Origin: Amyelois transitella | Taxonomy: Eukaryota > Arthropoda > Insecta > Lepidoptera > Pyralidae | Assembly: GCF_032362555.1 (NCBI RefSeq) | Contig: NC_083511.1 | Span: forward strand, 5,394,001-5,458,000 | Reading direction: 5' to 3' | Length of the DNA stretch: 64,000 nucleotides | Part shown: in pieces, positions 37,011 to 50,450 of the stretch | Layout of the letters: every line of letters starts with the position of its first letter | Numbering within the stretch: the first letter of the stretch is position 1 | The notes under the pieces: generated by a model | Database searches by the model: none | Told to the model about the DNA's origin: nothing | What the model saw: only the letters and a program-made list of their open reading frames with translations | Program-made: the position numbers and the translations under genes

Positions 37011-38640
37011 TACGTCAGTGAAGTTATGTAAGTGTCTTTTTAATAATAGCTATAGATGCTATATCTATAAATAACATTTAAAAATAGCATTTTCCGAAAT
37101 CAGGAATCATGCACGTGTAGTCTATTTCGGAGAATAATGACCGTATTTACTATGATCATTGGTCATGCTCATGTTTCGACAGTATGAATTCACATCAATG
37201 ATTTTTTTGCCAAGGTTTTTGTATCACTATGGGATATTTATGTCATGAATTTTACGTTTCATTACATAAAATGTTATAAGTACATTCGAAATAAAAATAT
37301 CATGATGGATGGACTAGTTAGGTATTTTGTACATTCTTAAGTAGTAAGTAGGTCCTAACTTATCCAAGATGGAAAATGCGCAAAGTTTTCCATGCATAAT
37401 TGTGCTACTTTTAAATAACGGTTTTTAGATGTTGACAAGTTCTTTAATTTTATTGCCAGGTACCAATTCCGCATAAATAAAATCTCTACGGCCCAAATGA
37501 AGTTCTAGCGTCGAGCTATGCTAGCCCTGTGCATCCGTTATGCATGTACCTTATGATGACAAAAAGTGAGTTAAAAGTTGTGATTGTAGTTTATTTTTCT
37601 GAATGTAGAAAAATCTGCATTGGACAAATAACACATTGGCCAATGTAGTTAGTAGTAGTAAACAGCTACCAAGTAAGACGTAAACTTTCATTAACCTAAA
37701 CAGCCGCCTACCTCTAACTCAAGTAAGTGACAATGGTTGTCTACTATCTGTATATACTACTGTCTAAAGAAAACACATTAAATACTCTAAGCTAATATGA
37801 TGCTAATGTGCTTTGATAAATTTCAATATTATCTGTAGGTATCATGAGTTTTTGTTAGTAATAAATAATAAGGCACGAATAAAATATTTTAACTTGTAGT
37901 AATAAATCAGTATCATGCTGGGAGGTACCTACGCGAGGCAAAATCAAAGCATCAAACATAACGTTGCTTATATTTTAATCTTAGGTACCTACTTATTATA
38001 CATATGATAAAATTATTGTATATACTTACCTACTTACCTGCAAGTGATTGATTAACTACAACATACAATTAAAAGTATTTAGCCGCCTACCTAGTATTGA
38101 ACCTGTTTGTTCATAAAGAAAACGATTCTAAGTGGGAAATGGTTGTTTTTCTAGTTTTATTTTACACTGATAATGTTATGAATAATTTTTAAAGAGGAAA
38201 AATGTTTCCTAAATGGCTAGTTCTCCGGCAAATTTATGTTTGCCATCGAAACCACAATAAGGTGCTTAGATAAATCACAATGTCATAGAATAATGAGTAA
38301 TAAAACGACTAAAGTACACGGCTTTTTTTCTTTAAATTTTATTTAAGATTAAATAAAATTTAAAGAAAAAAAGCGTAGTAGGTATTTTTTTTATATATTT
38401 TATATACCTATATTTTTACACTTTCAAATAATATCTTTCCAGGAGTGGGTATCTTTACGCGAGATTTTCAGATGTGTAATGACAAAATTAATTTATTTAT
38501 GTATATGTGTTAGACACATTATTAAGTAGGTCCTTGGTCAGTTAAACAAATTTCATGGTTCATGGCGGAACCTTTGTGTGATGGCGTCATTATTAGTTTT
38601 TGTTTAATTGTTTCTGAGTTACATCATGTAAGTACTTTCA
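37011..38640. other. AT-rich intergenic DNA with a long palindrome
   Basis: No coding sequence or known repeat is seen apart from the palindrome at 38321-38374. The sequence just before 38641 is the distal promoter of the next gene. Confidence 0.5.
38321..38374. repeat. Perfect 25-bp inverted repeat with 4-base loop
   Basis: The arms at 38321-38345 and 38350-38374 are perfectly complementary, separated by AGAT. The left arm begins GCTTTTTTTC. It lies about 270 bp upstream of the CpG-rich promoter at 38641. Confidence 0.85.
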
Positions 38641-39037
38641 GTATCGCGCGTCTGGGTTCAGTTCAGCCACCAGCAGACTCGGGATGGATCGTCATCGTCG
38701 TCAGCAGCCGGTGTGTATAGTGCTTTAGAGGCTGAGGCGGTACCCTTGACCGCATGGCGATCGCGCTCAGTCGCCTCGCGGCTCTGCCTACAGCATCGCG
38801 TTGTCTTGTCATCGCGTCGAAGTGTTATAGACACAAGTCGAACGTAACATAAACACAACCCGCCCCCACTTTCAGCACAGTTCAAAGCCATGCGCGGTCG
38901 CTGGACCCGCTGGGGTCGTATAACGCGCGCCGAGACGCGAATTCACCCTAACGTTTTCGGTAGTGACTGCAGTGCGTCTTAATTCAGTGATAAAAGTATA
39001 CTGAGTGAATTTTTGAGTGATGAATTAGGTGACGATT
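38641..39037 (+). promoter_or_regulatory. CpG-rich promoter and 5' UTR
   Basis: About 350 bases dense in CG dinucleotides in otherwise AT-rich DNA, with several arthropod initiator words (TCAGTT near 38658, TCAGTG near 38985) and no TATA box. A three-codon upstream frame (ATG AAT TAG, 39020-39028) lies 9 bases before the main ATG. Confidence 0.65.
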
Positions 39038-39158
39038 ATGATAAAAGACAATAAAATGAAGGCAAAAAACGACGATTTAGACATGCAGCCTGAGTTGCAG
39101 GAACTTTTACAGAAGCCAAATAATTTGGCATTAATATCTGATAGAAGAAAACCGACAA
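39038..39158 (+). CDS. First coding exon of an unidentified gene (partial)
   Basis: The ATG at 39038 opens a 40-codon frame (an in-frame ATG follows at 39056) that ends in phase 1 at a GTATGT donor. The peptide is hydrophilic: MQPELQELLQKPNN then ALISDRRKPT. No signal peptide, membrane segment or known domain is visible and I do not recognise the protein. No acceptor-plus-frame that continues it was found before 64000, so the gene body probably lies to the right. It may share that body with the exon at 59327-59360, which ends in the same phase and on the same base. Confidence 0.6.
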
Positions 39159-42100
39159 GTATGTGATAAACTTTTATTTAATTATTTTTATGATGCATAA
39201 TATAATGAAGTGATAAATTCAGGCAATTAGTTTTTTAATATAAAAGTAAGTACCTACGATGATACTAGTACCCTTCACAAAATGCGCAAAAATATCTGAC
39301 AAGTTTTTGTTTGGTGACAAATGCCGGCGCGACGGCGGCGTACGGTGCGGTCACACCTATTTGATTTATGTAAAGCAAATCTTTTGAACAAATCTTTAAG
39401 GCTATTGCTTTAAGGTATTGAGTGCATGTTTACAACAACAGGTTAATATTTTGACAAATGTATATGTAATATGTTTATTTATTGAAACTCCCTGAAGAAC
39501 AGAAGGTGAGAATAATACGAGTAAGTTGACGATATTGTAACAATTAGTAAAGAAGTAAGTACACTTCTGCCACTAAAGCTTCACCCATTTAAACACAAAA
39601 GAATCCTACGTGTACCTATGTACGAAAAAATACAATACTTATTAGGAAGGCTTAGGCTGGGTAGTAGTTTGTCGGTCTGAAAGCCGAAACAGACAGGCAA
39701 GTGTGAGGATGATCAATTTTAGGGCTGTATGTATTCAGCAATAGGAACTACTTTTGCAGTTTCCCATAATTATTAACGCTTTTATATAAATAAATAAATT
39801 AATTTATAAATACATAGTATTTTCCTACAATATGTGTATATTATTTATTTATATACCCAATATTAATTAATATACCCAAACATATTTCATATTTTTTGTA
39901 AAAATAAAAGTTACACAAACCAGCATAGACTTTATGCTTGTTTAATATTACAATGACAATGATATCAAATTATATAATCACCACTTACTATACCTATTTT
40001 CCCATAGTTTTTAGCTGTAACTATTGAAGTGACCGTCATTATAATTGGGCAATTAAGTATAATTTTTTTAATGTAATCCAAAATGTATATGAAACCTATT
40101 TTAAGCAAATTGTACAATAAAAGCAAAGCTAAGGAATGCAGCATGTACACTGTTGGTCAAGTGAAATACATCGATAAATAGACCTTGTTACTTTGAAATA
40201 GTGGTATGTAAAGTGTGGTAGACTGTACAAAATATTCGGAGCCCGGATTTAGAATCGTGATTGGGCAGCGCCCAGTTTGTTTAGAACCAGTTTTGATAAG
40301 ACGTTAATAAAATTCCGAGATTTTATTCATTATTTCGTGGTATTTTGCAAATTCTTTCACAAAGCCGAAGGAAATAAACTGATTAAATGTAGCAAGGTTT
40401 AGTTTGATACTAGCTTCTACTTAGGGTTTTAATCACATGGATTTATCGTAAAATAGTGATTGAAACCGAAAATTATGTAAAGCTTTGATATATTGAAAAC
40501 TTTTCGCATTTATGAAATTAATGGATTAAGTTTCGTCAATAGCTAAAAAATTAAATGCTAAGTGCATTTAAAACGGTTGGCGGTTTCTCCTGATATTGCA
40601 ACTATACATTATTTGGATCTAATCTCGGATAATATAAGTTTGACCTCAGAATTATATTTTCACAAGCCAGAATGCTTTGAGCCGCGTTGATCTATATTTG
40701 TTAAAAATAATCTAACTATGAAGCTTTGTGGTTAATTATGGTTATCTTTAAAAATATATATTTGTAATCTTGTCACTATTCGGAATGATTTGATATGAAT
40801 CTGAGACTATCCAAATGCTATTGGCGATTTCACTCTCAACTCTTTCATTATAGCAAAATGCTGAGGATGCAGTTATTATGATTCTAATGATAAGGATCGC
40901 TAAAGTGATAGATAGAATATAAGTGAAATATATGATAGATATCATGTAACTGAAAATTCATGGTGTCAAAGTACAAAACGATATATTAATGAGAATATTT
41001 TAAGAATAAACATTTTGTGCTTTTTCTTTTTATCGTGTCATATAATATCCTATATTCTTATCTACCATAAACACGATAGGGCAAAACAACGTTACAATAC
41101 TTTATTGCGCTAAAATTTAAAAACGCAAATCACTGTAGGACTATTAATATGTTCTTTAGAAATAGGAACTACTGAACAAAGAGGCTTATGGAGGCGGCTT
41201 AGTGTGTTGTATAATCAAAGCTTTCAGAGGCAAAGCTTTTATGTTCTACATCCTTTTAAAATTTGTAAACGTTTGTTTCATCCCTGGAATTGATTATTAA
41301 TCTTTTTTAAAGGTGTTTTAAGATATTGAATCAAACATTGTAAGAAATATATTTTTTAAAGTCCATTGAGCTTACTTAGATAAGAGTTATAGAGTACCTT
41401 AGGGACTTGTAGAGTGCAGGGTTTGTATTTTTAAGGCACTAAAAACGTTTTAAAAGAAGAATCTTCTCTATTATTTTCTTTTTTGTAAGAATCAAATTTA
41501 AATTTAAAAAAATAATACAATTGCTAAATATTCATTATTAGCTTATGCTATTTCTTTTTTATAAACCTGATCTAATATATATCTAGGTCGAGTTTATAAA
41601 AATATATGATTGTAATATTTCGGCTGTAAACTCATAAAAGCTAATTTAAATAAGGTTACCAAAAACTTCGGATGTTTTATAAATTGGTTGCTTTTTAAAC
41701 GCGTCTAAAATCATCCACGTAAAAAGGTGTAGTGTAGGTAATCCTAGTTATTATTCTTAGCTAGATAGAGACAATCACGCTCCTACTCTTTACTACAATA
41801 ATGAAGTAAAATAACAGGTCTTTTTTCTTTCTATTAAACAAAGGTGGTTACAATTTGTATGAAACTCGCCCGAGTATCAACTCACGTGCTCTGCGGCTTC
41901 ATTTGTTTCTAGTTCCGAATTCAAGTGAGGCACATCAAATGGCGATGTTCACTGGCCTGTTTATTGTACTCTAGACTTCATACACGGAATTATTTTTTCA
42001 CGGAATTAGATCACAGTATCGTGTGGGAGGAAGCGCTATAAATGGAGACTTAAAATAAGCTCTCATCTCAATACCTTTGGTATATAAAAGCGCTCAAACT

Positions 42101-42410
42101 AAGCTCGCGTTTTTTTAAGATTTGAAATTTGGCATGTACCTAGTGGTCTATAGGTTGGCACTAAGAGAGGATTATCCAAAATTACTGCGGGAAGATACAT
42201 AAATTGCCGGGCCACCTGCGGGCTAACTTTATTTTTGTTTAAAATAGTTGGTCCAGCGTTATACTTGTATCATTTACGTCAGTGGCGATATAACATTAGC
42301 TGTGATGTGGATGTATGTGAACAAGGAGCAAGTTATGTAAATAGCGGTCACGCTTGTAAATTTGTAGTGTATTTTAAGTGTTTTGTATGTGCACGCTGAC
42401 TAAAGACACC
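39159..42410. other. Non-coding DNA, probably intron
   Basis: AT-rich sequence without coding frames, RNA genes or repeats that I can name. It follows the donor at 39159. Confidence 0.5.
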
Positions 42411-42413
42411 AGA

Positions 42414-42681
42414 TTTTTTTTTTTTTTTTTTTTTTTTGTTTTTTTTTTTTTTTTTTGGACAAATTACACTGATTGAGTTAGCCTCGAAGTAAGTTCGAAA
42501 CTTGTGTTACGAGATACTAACTCAACGATACTATATTTATAATAAATACTTATATAGATAAACATCCAAGACCCAGGACAATCAGAAAAAGTTCTTTTCT
42601 CATCATGCCCTGACCGGGATTCGAACCCGGGACCTCCGGTGTCACAGACAAGCGTACTACCGCTGAGCCACAGAGGCCGTT
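42414..42681 (-). mobile_element. tRNA-derived SINE
   Basis: On the - strand it starts near 42681 with GGCCTCTGTGGCTCAGCGGT. The A-box TGGCTCAGCGG is at 42670-42660 and the B-box GGTTCGAATCC at 42627-42617. A unique body of about 160 bases follows, then a poly(A) tail (poly(T) on the + strand, 42414-42456, with one G). It looks nearly full length. No target-site duplication is obvious. Confidence 0.85.
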
Positions 42682-45600
42682 CAAGATAAAACGGGATTGC
42701 ACAAACAAGCGCGTTACTCCTAATTCTAATAGCATATTAAGGAAATTAACATAAAGAATTAAAGTCATGTACTTATTTGCTTCTTAGTACTATATATAAA
42801 CCATGATATAATACGGGATGCAGCAACTAAAAGAAATAAAAACTTAAAGACCTATAATTTCGAAAGAGTGATATACGGAGTTTGTTTGGCTACGTCTAAA
42901 TATAGATATTTAATACATTCGCAATTTGGGATACATATTTCATCAGACGCGTCTGCAGAAAACCTCTAAAGGAGCAAACATGTTCCTAATAACTACATTT
43001 TTGAGCCTATTGGGATGGAAACCTTGGGTCAGTGGGGTCTTTTTTTTTCTCTTTTTTATTATAGTATAATTAAATAAATTTTGATGTTAAGTAATATTCC
43101 TTTACGAGTAAAAAAAAATTTGTGTACCTACATAAAAAAAAATTAGAAAAGACAAAACTTCATCAGAAAAAATTTAAAGTTACAGACGAAATAGTTTTCC
43201 TGTGTGCATTTTCCTATATGAATCAGCGGATTAAGGTCATATAGTAGCTCGAAGGGAACTCCCTTTGTTTATCCAATTTTGAAATAAAAAGTGACTCAAG
43301 TTAAAATGCTATTTTAAGACAACATGTAATTGCCGTTGTAAATATTTGTTTTTGTTTCTTTTCGTCTTCTTTCTGGGATTACTAGATTAAATTTGAAATT
43401 AACTTGTTGTTAGAACTAAGACCTCTCAAATACTTTAAATTTTTCCGAAGTTAATATCTCGAAAACTACTTAACTCATTTAGATGCCCTACGAACTTAAA
43501 AATTCTATTGATAAATCCTAGGCACACATCATACCAACGGTTCGAAATTTATCGCGTTACAAATATACATACAAAAAATGTATGTAGTTTTTTTGCAAGA
43601 CTGTTGGCTCTCTCTTCCCCGTAAGAGATAGAGACGTGATTAAGGTATTTTCTTAGGAGATACTTAAAAAAATATGGCGAATATGAGAAAAAGTTCTACT
43701 TATAACCATGTTGCTAATAACTCATGTTGCACATTTTTTTTGCGATTTACTAATAGAATCAAAATTTTGGGAAATCCCTTTTTAGTGTAATCCTATACGA
43801 CTAATTTCAAGTCTCCAGACCCAGTCGTTTGGGCTGTGCATTGACATGTCAGTCAGTCATTAACATTCTTTTTTAATATAAAGGTAATTACAATTATTAG
43901 TATATTGCATAAAATGATGTTTAAATTAATGCAAGCTTATAATATTCTAAATAACGTGTGCTTAAGTGCATTTGTATATGGATCGTTGATGTCTTTTACC
44001 TTTTTGCCGCAGTATTGATGAGGTATTTCAACCTGATACAAGTCAATGGACTTCATATAGCAATGACCTAAGTAATGAAACTTATTTAGGGTTCTGCAAT
44101 ATACTCGTACGGTATCCTTTGAAGCGAGCAAATGCCATGGTTTTAACTTTTTAAACTCCCTCGTTTTTTTTGGAACGTATGTATGTACTCGAGTCGTAGT
44201 AGTTTGGTCATAAACCTACATAACATTGTTTATATTGAATATACAAAAGGTTCGTTATTATTGTAACAAATCGTCGCTGTCATGTCATCGGCATGTTTAA
44301 ATCACTGTGCCAGTATAGAAACGAATATAACTTAAATTTACTTACGTATCACTTAAAAGTAGGTATGTATGATGTGCTAACTACTAAGGCCACCCAGTTC
44401 ATTGCTGTTTTTAGATGTTATTGTGATGAGAAAGTGGCGTTTCATTTCTCTCTCTGTGTATGCCGTGTGGTTCCCGGCATTTTATGGAAAACAGAATAGG
44501 ACCATATCCTTCCCATGGATGTCGTAAAAGGCGACTAAGACAAAACTAGACTTCTTATAGGCGATGGGATAGCAACCTGTTACTATTTGCCTATGTTAAT
44601 TTTAACGTTTTCTTAAGATATGAAGAAATCCGAGAAAGAAAAAGGGTATTATTTAATTCTAAGTGACTAATAAGTTTTTATTCACTCCTTAAAATCCTTA
44701 CTTAAAAATATACTCCTTTTCTATAAATTTATTGAATTTAACCAAGAAAATGCAATGTTAATTTTATCTTCGCGTATGACCATTTCAAAAGGGTAACAAA
44801 ACAAGTTAAGTAATTATAGTATAAGTTTGTTGCCCTTTTTCAGACCTTGAAGGACTAAACTTTCAACGTAAACCTAGCAATAGTTGGCAATTGTGAGATT
44901 TTAAATATAACTGGTAATTTTTTATGTAATATTATTTTTAAAAACTTCATTGAGTATAAATGATTTTACTATAGTTATACTTTACACTCCAGTTACTTAT
45001 ACGGTTCAATTACTTGAGAAAAACCTATAAAAAATATTTATGAAATCTGTTTTGGTGCTATGGGGGTGATAGGTATATTACTTAGTTACACAAAAATAAA
45101 GAGAGCTACAGAATAAGCTGAATAATAGACCGAAGTATTCTTCAACAAAGTTCGCGACATCGGGATGATCTTATTGTCTACAAAATAAGTAACCTTTTTA
45201 ATGTTTGTAACTGACCACAAATAAAAAGGAGATTATCAGATAGGACGAAAATAAAAAAGTTACGATCGTCAGAAGAGCTGAAAAGAAATTAATTAATAAT
45301 AACGAAAATATACAGTTCTAAATTAATACAGGAAGAGTTGAGTTTTAGTTACATTTGTTTTCCGGAACATATCGTTATTTCAAAGTGCATGAACATTCTA
45401 ATGCAAAAATCCAAACTATTCGAACATTAAAAACTGTGTCCAAATGTCTCAATCATCTTGTTTGAACTAATTTAAATGCATATCGCATAAACATTGAACA
45501 AGTTGTTTAGAACAGAATGTCAATGTCACGGTTATGCTATTTTTTAATAAGCACTTATTATAACATGTCAAACAGAAGCCTGCACTTAAAATTGCACGGA

Positions 45601-48600
45601 AGTTATATAATATTTATTTGTATACTTAATTGAGAATTATGTACGGAAGTGCGTTTATATGCTCAGTCTAAAGAAAGGCACCACACTTCCGTTGGAAAGG
45701 GTCATTATTTAATTACTTTACTACATATTTCAATATAAGTTTTATTGTTACAAATTACTTACTTGTAACTTGCTTTCTGTCATTGATGACCTCTTTGGAA
45801 ATAGGCAGTTCACATTAGCATACCACAAAACGGATACCTATTCAATCATAGATTTTGGTTAGGCAATAATTCTTTATCTTCAATCCTTCCATCATGTTAT
45901 ACTCTAATGTTTCACCATTTTCTCGGAGATTAGGGGTGGAATCAAAGCTAGCAATTGTATTAGTATCTCTCTCATCTTTGCGTATTTCCGGTTGCATCCT
46001 TCACCGTGATGAGAAAAAAGTAAAAAAATGACCTCGGGCCCGAAGCCTGAAGTCCATGATCTGACTTCTCTCTGCCAACAAAAAGTATTTTTTGTGTAGG
46101 AGTAAGTAAAATTTAATTTTATCTAGTAGAACTAACTTGATAAAATTATATTTTACTTAATTAAGAAACATTTTATTGCCCGTCTTTGAAATACTTGTCA
46201 TAATATGAGCTAAGCAATGTGACCAATCTTGTTCAGTGAGGTAGCAATAAGTTATTCACAAAAATGTGACGTATGAGCCGTAGCAAAGCATATTTATCAC
46301 GGACATAATATCACTTAACAGTTAAAAGACGTATTGGTCATAACGTCACGATTTATCAAATATTAGGATAAATACTGGCTGGCTGGCTTTGCTTATGCAT
46401 ATGAGTAGGTATTAGTCGTTTATCGTAAATCCTATAGGAACCAAAGGATGATAGTTAATTTTGTCTTTCTAAATAAAGAAATACTACGTAATTGTGTGAG
46501 TAATTTAGAGATTGTTCATCATTAACAGGAAATATGAATGGAAATTGTGCTAGACATTTGTATTTTGTACAATAAAGTTAAAATAAATAAATACCTTTTT
46601 TATACAGTCAGGGGAATATAAAATATAGCTAAAACTTTATTCAGATGGACTAACCGTTAACATACTAATGTGGATTTGAAAGAATATCTTAAGCGTTTAA
46701 CTGCTTCACTTTAATCTATGGTTCGTGGTTTACCTAATTCTCTTGAGTAGGCGGAGGATTTTTTTATTAAGATACATGCTTAGTTCTAAAACATTAAAAT
46801 TAGAGTAGTAATAAAAATGTATCAATGTCGAAGCTTGCGTAATTATATTATAAACAAATTTGGAAGGTACCTTTAAGTAGTTTAAGATTTACCATTTGGA
46901 GCTCATAATATTTGCGTAAACTCAATGTCAAGCGTGCCTAGTTATACTGAGTTGTAGTTGCGCAATTTTACTGGACTTAAGATTAGAGCATACATTTCAA
47001 AGGAACAGATACACTTCTTTATACAATGTGCGTTTTAGTGTCGTATAAATGTCGCTCGTTAAGGCCAAAGTTTCCTAACCCGCTTTATAAGGATAGTTAT
47101 AAAAAATATTTTAGAGTATGACCTTACAGGTTATACACATTAACATTGCGTTCATAATTTTGACCATTTTCATAAAAAATCTAACTCACTTTAAATAAAT
47201 TAATTATTTCATTTATCAGGTATATATTTTGAGACCGAGAGGGTGTATGTTTGGTGAGGTCAAAATATCCTATAGCTAACCTAACTGATATTTTTAAATA
47301 ATTTGAAATTAAATTTGTAATATGCTTTATCTTCAAAAATGTCAGTAATATGATAATTCATACTAACGAAACCAAGGTTTTCAGCATAAGTATGATTTCT
47401 ATATGACTACTTTTTTTGCGCCTAAATTTTTGTGTGGTCACGTGGTCATTATACTAAATGACGTGAGAAGATCCTTATTAATTCATACCCAATAAATCAT
47501 AGAGATGACGCCCAACCACAGTACAATATTAACGAAGAACTGACAGATTTTCCTATACTCTAGATATTTTGTCTCATTGCTAAAATGCAACGATCCGCTT
47601 AAATATTCAATACAAGTGTACACTTGCCTTGATAAACTGCGTACTTCTGATTTTATCATACGTAAATACTATAATAGTAAATAATATGACGATCTATCTT
47701 GTCTAATAGGACCAGTTTCCGTTGTTATTCAAAACACGAAGTGTTATCCAATGCATTGCAAGGATACTAGCCCTGATTGATTGAAAATGACACCTACACA
47801 TTAAAAAATTATGCATGTAATCGGATTTAGTGTTGTATATAAAGATATACATACATATAAATTCATGAAAAACCATGGGATAACGAAGTGGCAATAACGA
47901 ACTTCTGTTATTCCATGTCAACTTTTTCATTTTGCCCCAACTACATTATACGTGTAGGGTCAAAAATGGTTACAGCTTATAAAGGTCATAACTAATGATT
48001 TGATTCTATGAAAGTAAAGGTGTTTCTTCGTCTAATGTGTGGTTCTACATTGCAAAAATTACATAACTGTATAACATAATACAATAAAATGGTATATTAA
48101 ATGTATAAAATATATATTTACTATAGTTAGTACCTAAAGCCGAGTTATGATAAATGAGTAATAAACCAATCAAGTTGCCAGTTAAGTTCGTTATAATTAT
48201 ACCAATGACCTCAATGATTTGCGTGAAAATAATGAGTTAATACAATATAATTCTTTTTTATTGTTTACCACTAATAGCTATCACCTCAGGGATTTTAAGA
48301 GTACCTAGAAGAAGGTTAAATAAAACTTCAGTATTACGCTTTGATAGCACGAAAAATCAGAGAAACCGTATTACTGGCGATTTATATGTACGTGCTCAAG
48401 AAGCTTAAGAAGCTAGTATAGATTGACCATCTGAAATCTAAGAAATTAACCGGCCCAATCTAGTTTAGATTGAAAAAAGGCTCGATTTTTTAAAAAAAGA
48501 AGTGTCCAAGATTGTTTGTTAATAAAAAAATAATAAAACTAAATTTATGATATATAAAATTAATAGAACTAAATTTTTAAAATAATTTTCAGATGGAAGA

Positions 48601-48960
48601 GAAATACCGCAATTATAATAAGAATAACTACAATAAAACAATGTTTAATCCAAATTTTAAATTAAATAGGAATTAAATAAAACAGAATGAGTAATTTCAT
48701 CGTAGGTTCCTTAAGTGTAATACTAGCTTGTAGATATGCTAGAGATATTACGTTTCTGTAATTCGTGGAGTAAGAGTTTCACGTGCTTACCTACCTTACG
48801 TAGACTATAATCCATCACACGCAGGTACAGTTGGGTTATTAACGAACTTTGATAAGGCCTCATGAGGCTCTCATGAAAACCTAAAAGAGAAAATAGCCCA
48901 AACCGTGAGATGCATAAAATCGAGACAAAAAAAGTTCTTACGGTATTAAAGAATATATTT
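42682..48960. other. Non-coding DNA with two repeat pieces
   Basis: Inverted family 1 fragments lie at 43598-43645 (GACTGTTGGCTCTCTCTTCC) and 44458-44590 (GCCGTGTGGTTCCCGGCA through ACCTGTTACTATTTG). The rest is AT-rich without supported genes. Confidence 0.5.
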
Positions 48961-48961
48961 T

Positions 48962-49140
48962 ACTAGCGACCCGCCCCGGCTTCGCACGTGTGCAAAATTA
49001 TTATACATAAAAACCTTCCTCTTGAATCACTCTACCTGTTACAAAAAACCGCATCAAAATCCGTTGCGTAATTTTAAAGATTTAAGCATACAGACAAACA
49101 GACTAAAATAGCGACCTTGTTTTATACTATGTAGTGATAT
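48962..49140 (+). repeat. Dispersed repeat family 3 copy
   Basis: It starts ACTAGCGACCCGCCCCGGCT and ends TTTATACTATGTAGTGATA, the best preserved family 3 copy in the window. Related copies are at 8284 and 31352. Confidence 0.7.
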
Positions 49141-49479
49141 TAGTTATTTTTTCCCATAAGTTTTATATATTGAGTGCAATAAAAAGTTAAAATGTTTAAA
49201 ATTATTACGATTTTAAATTCGATTGTTTGAATGATTTTTGCGAGTATAAATAAAAGGTCAATGTCATGCCAATGATCTGTGGATTAATCGGTTGGAACAA
49301 TAGCGTGATTGATTGATTTCCACTTGCTTACAAAATTAAAGACTACGAACTTATAATTATTGTTATTGCTTAAAAATGAAAACAAAATAATCATGTCTTA
49401 TGTAAAGAAGGAATAAAGTGGACATGCTAGTAGTTATAGTAGTTATACATAAGCCATATACTTTTTTATGTGGTCCGAA

Positions 49480-49565
49480 TCTTGGTATAGTGTGAAGGTG
49501 GAAATATTCGGAGGAGGCCTATGCCCTGCAGTGTTAAGTACATGAAGTTGATAGTGATATGACCA
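49480..49565 (+). mobile_element. Short LINE 3' tail
   Basis: One frame reads IFGGGLCPAV, a C-terminus typical of LINE ORF2 remnants in Lepidoptera, followed by non-coding tail. Only the last few dozen bases of the element remain. Confidence 0.5.
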
Positions 49566-50254
49566 GCTTATTGCAGACTAAGCAAAATTATATTTTGATT
49601 TGCGAAATACTTATAGTTTAGGTATTCATTAGATACTTTTGTAAAGTTGTGGTCATTCTCCAGGCTAAAAAGCCTCAGTTTTGTTCCCACTTCTTCGAAG
49701 GGTCGCGGCACGGGGTCTGCCAACGACTAAATAATGAAAATGCATGTAACAGTTTGAAGTCCTAGATTAGCACTACGAACTGTTGTACTAAACGATTATT
49801 GGAATTAATTGAAGGTTGTACAAAATCATGCACGGTCACTTGGTGGCATTGATTATTTTTTGTCACGACCGCCTTTCTTACAATTTGCATCTCTTGGCCG
49901 CTTAATTACAGTAATTAATAGTTGATGTTCATTGTTCATAAACTAAGTCGGAATTTAAAAGAAGTCTGAAAATAAGTAATCACAATAGATAAAATAAAAA
50001 AATATTTATATAACAAAGATACTTTCAAAAGAAAAATAGTAATGTGTCTTTTTTCTTTGTCAAAAAGTATCTAAGTATTCAAATACAAAACTAACATTAA
50101 AGTGATTGCTGTAAGATTAGGCTTTGCCTCATGCTGATTGTATTTTCGGGACTTATTTAAAAGCTCTATGAACAAAACATTGAAATAGGCATGTGTGGAT
50201 TGACAGAAAATATTTTCTGTTCTCTAGAAATCACTTTCCTCAGATTAATTTTAA

Positions 50255-50450
50255 TTTAGAATAGGAGTTTTCCGTCTCTTTCCCATGGATATCGCAAAAG
50301 GCGACTAAGGAAATAGGCACATACATCTAGTGTAACATTCACCATGAGCTGAAGGGAGGTCAGTCGGAGCTGCTTAGTGTAAAAATCTGAGTAACCCAAT
50401 CCGGGATAGTTGTCATAGGTGCGGCCCAGACTTCTGTCCAAAGGATTCTT
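50255..50450. repeat. Fragments of repeat family 1 and LINE 3' region
   Basis: 50265-50320 is an inverted family 1 piece (TCCCATGGATATCGCAAAAG). 50340-50450 matches the LINE-type piece at 27390-27550. A CATATATATATATA run near 50594-50612 and a GATCGATCGATC run near 50622-50633 follow. Confidence 0.5.

Noticed and set aside
42602-42680. tRNA gene on the - strand
   Set aside because: It has the A and B boxes but no proper cloverleaf ends, and it continues into a SINE body with a poly(A) tail.
42550-42768. Open frame on the - strand
   Set aside because: It is translation through the SINE head and body.
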